From assembly GCA_030147335.1 (NCBI GenBank), contig JASKZZ010000077.1, forward strand, positions 1 through 13,849: 13,849 nucleotides of DNA, read 5' to 3'. The notes beneath the pieces were generated by a model. That model made no database searches, had not been told where the DNA came from, and saw nothing but the letters and a program-made list of their open reading frames with translations. This stretch comes from Herpetosiphonaceae bacterium. Lineage in GTDB: Bacteria > Chloroflexota > Chloroflexia > Chloroflexales > Kallotenuaceae. The translations under genes were made by a program, and so were the position numbers. Shown here piece by piece: positions 6,080 through 13,363 of this stretch; position 1 is the stretch's first letter, and every line of letters begins with the position of its first letter.

Positions 6080-7912
6080 TTAGTTACGCTGCCAATGACT
6101 GATGTTCCATGTCAACGGAGCAACGGGATCGGGTAGGACGTTCTGAAGGCCCGGACGCTGCAATACCACAACGGGCCGCTGCAATAATGGAACAGCTGGT
6201 AGTTCTTGGGTCCATAAACGCTGTTGCTTCAGATATTCTTGAGCGCGGACCCGTGTATCCATAACTCCATTTGCACGCCGAAGAGACCATTCAGCGGCCT
6301 CAAAGCACCAACCGCTGAAATTATTACCAGTGTAGCTATTTTCCGGCATAGGAACCGCATTGCAGCTCCATAATGGTAAGCCTCCTGGGTCGACACCAGC
6401 TATCCATGCGAACAGGGCAACCTGGAAGGTTCGACGGTACAACGGCCCCGTGGGGCTATAAAACTGATCAACGGGCTGCGTCTCAACCTCGGCTTGAATA
6501 CCCACAGCTCGCCAGCTGTCTACAATCTGCTGTGCCAGTGCTGTACGCAAAGCAGTATCGGTTGTGAGCAGTGTGAGTGTAAACGGCTCATCGTTTGGTA
6601 GCTCGCGCACACCATCACCGTTTCGATCAGCCAATCCGGCCTCATCTAACAATGCAGACGCTTTGCTGGCGTCATACGGGTAGCGTGCAAGCTGCTCATC
6701 ACCTGCATAGAACGTGCTTTGCTCAGGCAAGATCCAGCTATGAATTGGCTGCACTTTTCCACCAAACAGCGTGGCGCTCATCGTCTCCCGATCCAGGGCA
6801 TGTGCCAGCGCTTTCCGTACACGAACATCCTGTAGTCGATCAACGCCCAGGTTAAAGTCAAGATGCTCATAGATCGGTCCTGGAAGATATGTAACCTCTG
6901 CCGCTCCACTCTGCTGATCTTGATCAAGAAATGCGTACAGCTCCTGTGGAATACGCTCCAACGTAGCAACATCTACGTCGCCGCTTGTAATCGCATTACG
7001 CAGTTCCTCGGCAGTTGCATAAAAGCGGAAGACAAGTCGTTCAGGCAAACGCTCATGATTGGGCCAGTAGTCGTTGCGCGTCAACTCCAATTGTCGGCCT
7101 GGCGTGTGTTCAGCGAATGTATATGGACCGTATCCAAGGGGCTGTCGTTTCATTTCTGCCATAGCTTCTTCGGGTGGCAGGTCTGCAAGACTGTGTCGAG
7201 GCAGCGGCGGCCACGCCGTCAACAGGTAGCCAGGTTCGGTTCGACCTGGCTTAAGCACCGCGCGGGTCGTGTACTCATCCACCTGCTCATAGCGCTCCAC
7301 CATTCCTCGCGTTAGCTGTGCTTCTTGCGAAGATTGTACTTGATCCATCAGATTGTAAGAGAATAGCGAGTCGGCTGCCGTTAATGGCTCGCCATCGGCC
7401 CAGCGCAGGTCACGGCTCCAACGATAGGTGATCGTAAGCTGCTGTGTTGTTGTCGGCTGTGTTGTTTCCGTTAAGGTAAACTGACCCGTAGCATCAAGGA
7501 AGCCGGAGATTTCTTGAACCTGGAGATCGCCATTTGCGCTACTCGGCAGCGACTCAAGTATGCCTGTAGTTGTATATGCATAACTCCGACCCAATACCGG
7601 CGTCGGAAACATTGCTTCAACAATCGGCGCTGCGGCACGTCCGTCCGGGGAGAACGGCAATACGTTAGCAGGCTCGTCTAATAAACCTATTGTCCAGCTC
7701 GTTGGTTCTTCGCCTTCAAGTACAGGCGTTGGCGCGCTTACCGCTTCGGGCGTGGTAGTGGGGCTATCGGTGACGGAAGTCGACGGAGCTTCCACCGCAG
7801 GCACAGACGGCGTTGGGGCGTTTTGTAGGCTACAGCCGAGCAGTGAACAAAGTAAGAGTGCAATGATACCTACGCGACCAATCAACCGGCTCAATCCTTT
7901 CAAGTTCAACAT
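6080..7912 (-). CDS. ABC transporter substrate-binding lipoprotein, family 5 (peptide/oligopeptide type)
   Basis: Extracytoplasmic solute-binding protein of the DppA/OppA family (SBP_bac_5), tethered by a lipid on Cys27 (lipobox LLGC). A Pro/Thr/Ser-rich linker occupies residues 30-66. Family signatures follow: YRWSRDLRWADGEPLTAADSLFSYNLM (163-189), GYGPYTF (260-266), and DFNLGVDRLQDVRVRKALAHALDRETM (352-378). DRNGDGVREL at 429-438 resembles a calcium-binding loop often seen in this family. 610 residues fit the larger members. No permease or ATPase genes are adjacent, so the ligand is unknown; dipeptides, oligopeptides or nickel are all known in the family. ATG at 7912 lacks a Shine-Dalgarno sequence. 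TTG at 7885 (residue 10) has AAAGGA 9 nt upstream (7895-7900) and still leaves a complete signal peptide. Confidence 0.88.
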   Translation of the reverse strand: MLNLKGLSRLIGRVGIIALLLCSLLGCSLQNAPTPSVPAVEAPSTSVTDSPTTTPEAVSAPTPVLEGEEPTSWTIGLLDEPANVLPFSPDGRAAAPIVEAMFPTPVLGRSYAYTTTGILESLPSSANGDLQVQEISGFLDATGQFTLTETTQPTTTQQLTITYRWSRDLRWADGEPLTAADSLFSYNLMDQVQSSQEAQLTRGMVERYEQVDEYTTRAVLKPGRTEPGYLLTAWPPLPRHSLADLPPEEAMAEMKRQPLGYGPYTFAEHTPGRQLELTRNDYWPNHERLPERLVFRFYATAEELRNAITSGDVDVATLERIPQELYAFLDQDQQSGAAEVTYLPGPIYEHLDFNLGVDRLQDVRVRKALAHALDRETMSATLFGGKVQPIHSWILPEQSTFYAGDEQLARYPYDASKASALLDEAGLADRNGDGVRELPNDEPFTLTLLTTDTALRTALAQQIVDSWRAVGIQAEVETQPVDQFYSPTGPLYRRTFQVALFAWIAGVDPGGLPLWSCNAVPMPENSYTGNNFSGWCFEAAEWSLRRANGVMDTRVRAQEYLKQQRLWTQELPAVPLLQRPVVVLQRPGLQNVLPDPVAPLTWNISHWQRN

Positions 7913-7921
7913 CGGGTGAGG

Positions 7922-7930
7922 ATGATACCA
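7922..7930 (-). promoter_or_regulatory. Probable extended -10 of the family-5 lipoprotein gene
   Basis: Minus-strand TGGTATCAT, one base from the extended -10 consensus, with no good -35. Transcription would start near 7915, only about 3 nt before the ATG at 7912 but 30 nt before the TTG at 7885. Confidence 0.45.
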
Positions 7931-7963
7931 GAAATTGATGTTGGCTGCCGCATCAGCCCCATG

Positions 7964-8006
7964 TTAAAATACAACACCCTCATCCACTAGGACGAGGGTG
8001 TTGTAT
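7964..8006 (-). terminator. Intrinsic terminator of rpoD
   Basis: ATACAACACCCTC (7969-7981) pairs with GAGGGTGTTGTAT (7994-8006), 13 bp, with an inner TCC/GGA extension across the loop. On the minus strand the stem runs into TTTTAA. It starts 9 nt after the rpoD stop. Confidence 0.85.
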
Positions 8007-8014
8007 GACAGTTG

Positions 8015-9163
8015 CTAGTCTAAATAGCCGCGCAGCTTTTTACCCAGGTGAGGGTGACGGAGTTTACGCAGTGCAACCGCTTCGATCTGTCGAATCCGCT
8101 CGCGGGTAATGCCAAACTCAACGCCAACTTCTTCCAGTGTTCGATACTTGCCGTCTTTGAGGCCGTAGCGCAATTGAATAATTTTACGTTCCCGTTCCGG
8201 TAGCTTGTCGAGTACTTCCTCGATTTGCTCACGCAGCATCGTTTGTGCGGCTGCTTCGGCTGGTGTGGCGAGTCGCTCATCCTCGATAAAATCGCCCATG
8301 CGACCTTCGCCATCCTGGCCAACCGGCATTTCAAGCGACAGCGGATGCATAGATGCTTCAAGTGTCCGGCGTATTTTGCCTGGATTGATGCCCATCGCGT
8401 CTGCAATTTCTTCAGGTGTTGGATCACGCTGCATTGATTGTTGCAGCTTATGCGAAGCGCGCTTCACCTGTGAGATTGCCTCTCCCATATGAACAGGGAG
8501 GCGAATGGTACGGCTTTGGTCGGCAATGGCGCGGGTGATAGCTTGACGAATCCACCATGTTGCATACGTCGAAAACTTATGACCTTTGGTGTAATCGAAC
8601 TTTTCAACGGCACGCATCAGGCCGATATTGCCTTCTTGAATCAAGTCCATCATCGTCAGGCCGTAAGACGTGTATTTCTTGGCGATAGAAACAACCAACC
8701 GCAAGTTAGCCTGGATCAAATGTCGACGCGCGTCATTACCGGCTTCGATTGCTCGCTGACAACTAAATCGATCTTCACGACTCAAGCCATCACAGCGAAT
8801 TGCCTTACGAGCCTCATTACCGCATTCCATAGCTTTTGCGAGATCAACTTCCTGCTGCGCTGTTAACAACGACACCTGACCGATCTCTTGTAGGTACATA
8901 CGAACAGGATCATCAACGGTTGTTTCAGCAACTTCGGGAGCGTGATGGGGGCTTTCTTCAAGCTGGAATGCAGAGCCGGAAGTAATGTGTGTGGGTGGCA
9001 CGCGTGGGACCGAGTCGATAACGGCAATGCCTTCAGCACCAAGTGTCGCGTAGAGCTGGTCGATGTCTTCGACGTTCCGTTCGGGTTCGGGAACTGACGC
9101 TAGAATCTCGTCGCAGGTAATAAAGCCACGATTGCGTCCCAGCTCAAGCAGCTTGTCCAACAT
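8015..9163 (-). CDS. rpoD: RNA polymerase principal sigma factor SigA/RpoD
   Basis: Housekeeping sigma-70 factor, 382 residues, directing RNA polymerase to -10/-35 promoters. All regions are visible in order: region 1.1 (about 1-52), 1.2 (DDPVRMYLQEIGQVSLLT, 84-101), 2.1-2.4 (NLRLVVSIAKKY at 153-164, LIQEGNIGLMRAVEKFDY, STYATWWIRQAITRAI at 198-213), 3.0 with His225 and Glu228 that contact extended -10 TG, 3.1, and 4.1-4.2 with the -35-reading helix-turn-helix (RTLEEVGVEFGITRERIRQIE, 341-361). Between 1.2 and 2.1 an extra stretch of about 27 residues appears to duplicate the GNxAR motif. The start ATG has GGAGG (9173-9177) 9 nt upstream. It is monocistronic, with its own strong promoter, a 140-nt leader carrying a hairpin, and an intrinsic terminator. 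Confidence 0.97.
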   Translation of the reverse strand: MLDKLLELGRNRGFITCDEILASVPEPERNVEDIDQLYATLGAEGIAVIDSVPRVPPTHITSGSAFQLEESPHHAPEVAETTVDDPVRMYLQEIGQVSLLTAQQEVDLAKAMECGNEARKAIRCDGLSREDRFSCQRAIEAGNDARRHLIQANLRLVVSIAKKYTSYGLTMMDLIQEGNIGLMRAVEKFDYTKGHKFSTYATWWIRQAITRAIADQSRTIRLPVHMGEAISQVKRASHKLQQSMQRDPTPEEIADAMGINPGKIRRTLEASMHPLSLEMPVGQDGEGRMGDFIEDERLATPAEAAAQTMLREQIEEVLDKLPERERKIIQLRYGLKDGKYRTLEEVGVEFGITRERIRQIEAVALRKLRHPHLGKKLRGYLD

Positions 9164-9237
9164 GCAGGCCGTCCTCCAAAGGCGATAAAGCCAAATGTAT
9201 ATGAGTATGTTGATGTATGCTGTTCAGATAACAAGGC

Positions 9238-9272
9238 AAGAGGGTCCGCGTTCGTGTCCACGGAACCCTCTT
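9238..9272 (-). other. Hairpin in the rpoD leader
   Basis: AAGAGGGT (9238-9245) pairs with ACCCTCTT (9265-9272). Beyond a single bulge the stem continues for 5 bp (CCGCG side 9246-9250 with CACGG side 9259-9263, one G-U pair in the transcript). It lies about 75 nt before the rpoD ATG, and the minus-strand continuation CTTGCCTTGTT is moderately T-rich, so it could attenuate, stabilise or pause. Confidence 0.6.
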
Positions 9273-9309
9273 ATGTGCCTACATTGCACCATCTGTCACG
9301 AGTTCATAT

Positions 9310-9338
9310 ACTATAGCGGCTGCCCTAGTCAAAGTCAA
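9310..9338 (-). promoter_or_regulatory. rpoD promoter
   Basis: Minus strand: TTGACT (9333-9338), 17-bp spacer, TATAGT (9310-9315). This is the best -35/-10 pair in the window. Transcription would begin near 9303, giving a leader of about 140 nt. Of the remaining rpoD/zinc-ribbon gap, 9339-9478 holds nothing I can name except a poor TATTCT (9464-9469) that may serve the plus-strand gene. Confidence 0.8.
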
Positions 9339-9489
9339 CCCCTTTCTTAAGCATAAATTAACTGAATTTTGTGCTCTGCAATACAGTTTCATTCAAGGTA
9401 GAACATAGCTTAACAAGGTCGTTTACACACGATGGCACGGCGCTTGGTGTTGCGATGCTAGGATATTCTTAAGCACATGGAGGTGCACT

Positions 9490-9648
9490 GTGGCAGATAG
9501 TGAAGCATACTGTGTCAAATGCAAGGAAAAGCGACCGATGAAGGATGCTCATGAGGAGCAGTTGGATAATGGTCGGCGCGCGATGAAGGGTACGTGCGAA
9601 GTTTGCGGCACAAAGATGACCAAGTTCTTACCGAACAAGAAAGACTAG
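9490..9648 (+). CDS. Small zinc-ribbon protein (DUF5679-like)
   Basis: A 52-residue protein starting at GTG with GGAGG (9479-9483) 6 nt upstream. It reads VADSEAYCVKCKEKRPMK and later KGTCEVCGTKMTKFLPNKKD. Two CxxC pairs, Cys8/Cys11 and Cys36/Cys39, should bind one zinc ion in a rubredoxin-like or zinc-ribbon knuckle fold; an Asn-Gly-Arg-Arg-Ala segment precedes the second knuckle. The YCVKCK and GTCxxCGTKM pattern is, to my knowledge, that of DUF5679, whose function is unknown. The basic composition suits RNA, ribosome or polymerase binding, but this is inference. It is divergent from rpoD and upstream of smpB, with its own apparent terminator. Confidence 0.87.
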   Translation: MADSEAYCVKCKEKRPMKDAHEEQLDNGRRAMKGTCEVCGTKMTKFLPNKKD

Positions 9649-9675
9649 CGCGTACAAATTCCGGTCGGTTTTTTC

Positions 9676-9703
9676 AACGGACGAGGTATGTACCCCGTCC
9701 GTT
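9676..9703 (+). terminator. Terminator hairpin after the zinc-ribbon gene
   Basis: AACGGACG (9676-9683) pairs with CGTCCGTT (9696-9703), and GGT pairs with ACC inside around an ATGT loop. A T6 run (9669-9674) lies before rather than after the stem; after it comes only GTTCT. The hairpin overlaps the -35 region of the smpB promoter. Confidence 0.55.
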
Positions 9704-9709
9704 GTTCTA

Positions 9710-9718
9710 TGGTATGCT
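9710..9718 (+). promoter_or_regulatory. Probable smpB promoter, extended -10
   Basis: TGGTATGCT is an extended -10 element with hexamer TATGCT at 9713-9718. The expected transcription start is near 9725, about 29 nt before the smpB ATG. There is no convincing -35. Confidence 0.5.
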
Positions 9719-9753
9719 ATCCGCCTACCACCTATTCCAATCGTTGAGGCCGT

Positions 9754-10233
9754 ATGTCGAAGGAAACAGCGCCACAGCAGTCAGTGTCCGTTAATCGAAA
9801 AGCATATCACGATTATTTTATCGAGGAAGACTACGAGGCCGGGATTGTTTTGACCGGCTCCGAAATTAAGTCGATTCGAGCAGGTCATGTTAACCTGCGC
9901 GGTTCGTATGCACGCGTACAAAATGACGAGCTATGGTTGTTCGACGCGCATATTTCACCCAATGACCATACCAGTACGTATTTCCAGCATGAGCCAACAC
10001 GTCCGCGTAAACTGCTGCTTCATCGTCGCGAGATCAGCAGGTTGCTAGGTAAGCTGGAGCAAAAAGGCTTGACACTTGTACCGCTTGATATTCATTTCAA
10101 GGGCCGACGGGCCAAAGTCAAGCTAGGGGTTGCGCGAGGCAAGAAGCTGTATGATAAGCGTGAGGCGACTGCGGAACGCGACGCCAAGCGACAGCTTGAC
10201 CGGATTGTCAAAGAACGCCGCTACGACGACTAG
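9754..10233 (+). CDS. smpB: SsrA-binding protein SmpB
   Basis: RNA-binding partner of tmRNA in trans-translation: it delivers tmRNA to stalled ribosomes and occupies the decoding centre. The protein is 159 residues, the family length. Diagnostic segments are NRKAYHDYFIEEDYEAGIVLTGSEIKSIRAG (14-44) with the conserved Gly35-Glu37-Lys39-Ser40, VNLRGSYARV (46-55) and HTSTYFQHEPTRPRKLLLHRREI. The C-terminal tail, GKKLYDKREATAERDAKRQLDRIVKERR, is the lysine/arginine-rich helix that enters the mRNA channel. GAGG (9746-9749) is only 4 nt before the ATG, a rather tight spacing. The tmRNA gene ssrA is often nearby in other bacteria, but is not seen in the following 70 bp before nuoN. The gene ends just before a strong terminator. 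Confidence 0.97.
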   Translation: MSKETAPQQSVSVNRKAYHDYFIEEDYEAGIVLTGSEIKSIRAGHVNLRGSYARVQNDELWLFDAHISPNDHTSTYFQHEPTRPRKLLLHRREISRLLGKLEQKGLTLVPLDIHFKGRRAKVKLGVARGKKLYDKREATAERDAKRQLDRIVKERRYDD

Positions 10234-10236
10234 AGC

Positions 10237-10283
10237 AAAGAACGAGGAGGAGAGAATAATCAATCTCTCCTCCTCGTTCTTTT
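10237..10283. terminator. Bidirectional terminator between smpB and nuoN
   Basis: A perfect 19-bp stem (10237-10255 with 10264-10282; sides rich in GAGGAGGAGAGA and TCTCTCCTCCTC), 8-nt loop, then TTTTGGTTT overlapping the right arm on the plus strand and a TTCTTTGCTCT tract on the minus strand. It starts 3 nt past the smpB stop and 20 nt past the nuoN stop, serving both convergent units. Confidence 0.9.
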
Positions 10284-10302
10284 GGTTTCTGGTCTTTGTT
10301 AT

Positions 10303-11760
10303 TTATCGGCCAGACGCAATTGTTTGTCCTACAAGATTGAGTACAGGATTTGTTAAAAATCCCTGCACGACGACCAGTAAAGCTGCGACGCTAACACCAA
10401 CGAGCAGCGGCGTTGTTGTAAATGAGCGAGCCGGTTGTGTACCTTCACGCATATACATATTGACGATGATGCGTAGGTAGTAAAACGCCGAAATAACGCT
10501 GCTCAACAAGCCGATCAACGCCAGCCACCAGAAACCGGCCTGATATGCAACCTGAAACACTAGCCACTTGGCAAAGAACCCCGCCAATGGTGGCACTCCT
10601 GCGAGCGATAACATGAACACGGTCATCGCAATGCCAAGACCGGGTTGTCGCCAGCCGAGACCACCTAAATCCGCAATATCGAAGCGTTCCTCACCAGCCT
10701 GTTCCAGCGCAATCACGACCGCAAACGCGCCCAGATTTGTGAGCGAGTAGGCCAGAATATAGTATAAAAAGCTTTGGACCGCTCCCACCTCGTTGATGCC
10801 TACCAACGCGCACAAGATGAATCCAGCGTGAGCGATTGATGAGTAGGCCAGCATGCGCTTGATGTTGCTCTGTGCCACTGCCGCGACGTTTCCAACAAGC
10901 ATTGTCAGTGCTGCCAGGACGGCGAGAAGCAGCTGCCAGACCGGCAGTACGTCTACCGGAAAGGCAATTTGGACAACGCGTAGGAGCGCGGCAAAGCCTG
11001 CTGCTTTTGTCGCCGCCGACATGTAGGCCGATACAGGTGTCGGCGAGCCTTCATACACATCAGGCGTCCACATATGGAACGGTACCATCGAGATTTTGTA
11101 GCCGAAGCCAATCAACAACAGGCCCAAACCAATCAGCAGTAGTGGTGATGTTTGGATTGCGGGGTTTGATCGCAGTTGGCCGGCAATCGCTTCCAGGTCA
11201 GTCGTGCCAGTCACGCCGTAGATGAGCGCAATGCCGTAAATTAGGAAGCCAGCCGCGAATGCTCCATAGAGCAGGTATTTCATGGCTGCTTCTTGCGAGC
11301 GAACGCGTGGATACGCAAATCCTGCCAGGATGTACAACCCAATCGACAGCCATTCGAGGCAGATGAACAGTACGATCAAGTTGCGCCCATGGCCCATCAT
11401 CATCATAGCGGCTGTGGTGAACAACAAGACGGGATAAAATTCTCCCATCTCGATGTCCTGCCGCTTAAGATAGTCCATCGCGAACAAAATTGTAATCGCC
11501 GTAACAAGCACCAAAATCCAGTCGATTGCGATGGCAGTATCGTCAAGGAGGGCCATGTTGGAGAACGATAGGCGCGCTGGCTGACCATAGAAGGGCACTG
11601 CGGCAGCGGCAGCAACGCCAAGCCCTACCAGGGCAAGAATTGCTGTTGTACGCTTGTTGCTGATGAAAAGGTCGAGCAGCAGCAGCGCTGTTGCCCACAC
11701 CACCAGTACCAGCGGTGGCCCAATTGTGAAAAAGTCTGTTGATGGTGGAGTAAATTCCAT
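10303..11760 (-). CDS. nuoN: NADH-quinone oxidoreductase subunit N
   Basis: Antiporter-like proton-pumping subunit of respiratory complex I, in the membrane arm. 485 residues with around 14 hydrophobic spans. Conserved charged residues of the proton path are all present: Glu136 (FICLEWLSIGLY), Lys222 (GFGYKISMVPFHMWTPDVYEG), Lys252 (SAATKAAGF), and Lys398 in LAGFFAKW; a helix-breaking His311 lies in YSSIAHAGF. These correspond to E. coli NuoN Glu133, Lys217, Lys247 and Lys395. The start ATG is 3 bp beyond the nuoM stop, and its GAGG lies inside the nuoM 3' end, so the two are likely translationally coupled. It is the last gene of the nuo run and is closed by the hairpin at 10237-10283. Confidence 0.97.
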   Translation of the reverse strand: MEFTPPSTDFFTIGPPLVLVVWATALLLLDLFISNKRTTAILALVGLGVAAAAAVPFYGQPARLSFSNMALLDDTAIAIDWILVLVTAITILFAMDYLKRQDIEMGEFYPVLLFTTAAMMMMGHGRNLIVLFICLEWLSIGLYILAGFAYPRVRSQEAAMKYLLYGAFAAGFLIYGIALIYGVTGTTDLEAIAGQLRSNPAIQTSPLLLIGLGLLLIGFGYKISMVPFHMWTPDVYEGSPTPVSAYMSAATKAAGFAALLRVVQIAFPVDVLPVWQLLLAVLAALTMLVGNVAAVAQSNIKRMLAYSSIAHAGFILCALVGINEVGAVQSFLYYILAYSLTNLGAFAVVIALEQAGEERFDIADLGGLGWRQPGLGIAMTVFMLSLAGVPPLAGFFAKWLVFQVAYQAGFWWLALIGLLSSVISAFYYLRIIVNMYMREGTQPARSFTTTPLLVGVSVAALLVVVQGFLTNPVLNLVGQTIASGR

Positions 11761-11763
11761 GTG

Positions 11764-13293
11764 TTACCTCGCCGCCAGAGCTGGACCAACATTGTTTGCC
11801 AGCGCGGTTACCGATTCATTCATTGCGCGGAAAAAGGGCGATGGATACAAACCAATCACAATAATCAGTACCACCAGCGGCACCAGCATCGCAAGCTCCA
11901 GACGCGTAACGTCACGCATCTTCGCCGTTGCTTCGGTAACGCCGCCCATCATCACTCGGCGGAACATCCAGAGCAGATAAACCGCGGCAAGGATAACGCC
12001 GATAAGTCCAAATGCGGCGAACTCCCAGCCAAGATACGGAGAGCTGAACGTACCGAACATGATTGTTGCTTCGCCGACAAAGCCATTGAGCGCCGGTAAG
12101 CCAATCGACGACATAATGACCAGCAGCGATATGAATGTATAAATCGGCATCACTTTCCACAGACCGCCGAACGCATCGATCTCACGGGAATGCCGTCGTT
12201 CATAAATCATGCCGATCAACAAAAAGAGCGCGCCGGTCGAAAGGCCGTGATTCACCATCTGCAGAATTGCCCCGTGAATGCCAATCGGGTTGAGCGCGAA
12301 GATTCCCAGCATTACAAAGCCAAGATGCGATACCGACGAGTATGCGACAAGCTTCTTGATGTCGGTCTGTGCGTAGGCGATCCAGGCACCGTAGATAATG
12401 CCAATCACCGCCAGCACACCAATTGCCGGCGCGAAGAAGCGCGACGCTTCTGGGAAGAGCTGCAGGTTGAATCGCAGAAAACCGTATCCACCTAGCTTAA
12501 GCATCACGCCCGCTAGAATAATCGAACCTGCGGTAGGCGCTTCGGTATGGGCGTCGGGCAGCCACGAGTGGAACGGCCACAGCGGCACTTTAACGGCGAA
12601 CGCCGCAAAGAATGCCAGGAACAGCCAGCGCGCCAAGTTCTGATCCAATGTGAACTGATTGGTACGAATCGCCTGAGCCATATCGGGGAGGCTGAAGCTA
12701 TTCTGGCCCCACAGTACGTAGAGCGCAATAATTGCCAGCAGCATCAACACCGAAGCCGCGAACGTGTACAAAAAGAATTTGACCGTGGCGTAGATTCGCC
12801 GCGAGCCGCCCCAGATGCCGATCAAGAAATACATCGGCACCAGGGTAAATTCCCAGAAAACATAGAACAGGAACAGATCCTGCGCCAACAACACGCCGAG
12901 CATGCCTGTTTCAAGCGCCAGCATAAACGCTTCAAACGCCCGAACGCGGGTATTGACCGAGTCAAAGGTTGATAAGATCGTGATCGGCGTGAGAAACGTT
13001 GTCAGCAATACGAGCCATACCGAAATGCCGTCAATGGCAAGATGGTAATCGACGCCAAACGCGCTGATCCATGGCACTCGCTCAACAAGCTGCAAGTTTG
13101 CGCTGTTCGAATCGAACAAGCCTAATCCTGGAATAAGTGGCAGCGATGCCACAAAAACAACCAGGCTCCAGATTAAGGCAACGCGTCGAGCGGTCTGGTC
13201 GCTCATACGCCGCGCCACGAGCAACACAATTGCTCCCAGCAGCGGCAGCCAAACAATCAAGGAGAGTAAAAAATTCAAAGCAACACCTATCAT
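11764..13293 (-). CDS. nuoM: NADH-quinone oxidoreductase subunit M
   Basis: Second antiporter-like proton-pumping subunit of complex I, 509 residues. Key residues match E. coli NuoM: Glu148 (FYVFWEFTLVPMYFLIGIWG), Lys235 (FAVKVPLWPFHSWLPDAHTEAPT), Lys266 (GVMLKLGGYG) and Glu408 (GFVGEATI). LAIDGISVW at 85-93 and YSSVSHLGF at 318-326 are typical. The ATG at 13293 has no Shine-Dalgarno sequence; instead the 12 nt just upstream can be locked in a stem that closes a branched RNA structure (see 13297-13357). Upstream nuoL lies 70 bp away and nuoN follows after 3 bp, so this is a nuoL-M-N part of a larger operon running in from the right edge. Confidence 0.97.
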   Translation of the reverse strand: MIGVALNFLLSLIVWLPLLGAIVLLVARRMSDQTARRVALIWSLVVFVASLPLIPGLGLFDSNSANLQLVERVPWISAFGVDYHLAIDGISVWLVLLTTFLTPITILSTFDSVNTRVRAFEAFMLALETGMLGVLLAQDLFLFYVFWEFTLVPMYFLIGIWGGSRRIYATVKFFLYTFAASVLMLLAIIALYVLWGQNSFSLPDMAQAIRTNQFTLDQNLARWLFLAFFAAFAVKVPLWPFHSWLPDAHTEAPTAGSIILAGVMLKLGGYGFLRFNLQLFPEASRFFAPAIGVLAVIGIIYGAWIAYAQTDIKKLVAYSSVSHLGFVMLGIFALNPIGIHGAILQMVNHGLSTGALFLLIGMIYERRHSREIDAFGGLWKVMPIYTFISLLVIMSSIGLPALNGFVGEATIMFGTFSSPYLGWEFAAFGLIGVILAAVYLLWMFRRVMMGGVTEATAKMRDVTRLELAMLVPLVVLIIVIGLYPSPFFRAMNESVTALANNVGPALAAR

Positions 13294-13296
13294 GTT

Positions 13297-13357
13297 GGAG
13301 CTGAGGTTATAAGGCGGATTGCCGTTCTAGTTGGACCCGCGTCCAAACCTCAGCCCC
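13297..13357 (-). other. Branched RNA structure in the nuoL-nuoM gap
   Basis: In the minus-strand transcript GGGGCTGAGGTT (13346-13357) pairs with AACCTCAGCTCC (13297-13308), 12 bp with one G-U pair. Inside are a hairpin TGGAC-GCGG-GTCCA and a small GGC-AATCC-GCC hairpin, making a three-way junction. It ends 3 nt before the nuoM ATG. No T run follows, so it is not an ordinary terminator. Confidence 0.65.
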
Positions 13358-13363
13358 GATGTT

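Noticed and set aside
9238..9272. rpoD leader hairpin as a T-box riboswitch
   Set aside because: The minus-strand AGGGTTCCGTGG superficially resembles the T-box AGGGTGGNACCRCG core, but it pairs within a simple hairpin; no specifier loop or stem I is present, and rpoD is not a T-box target type.
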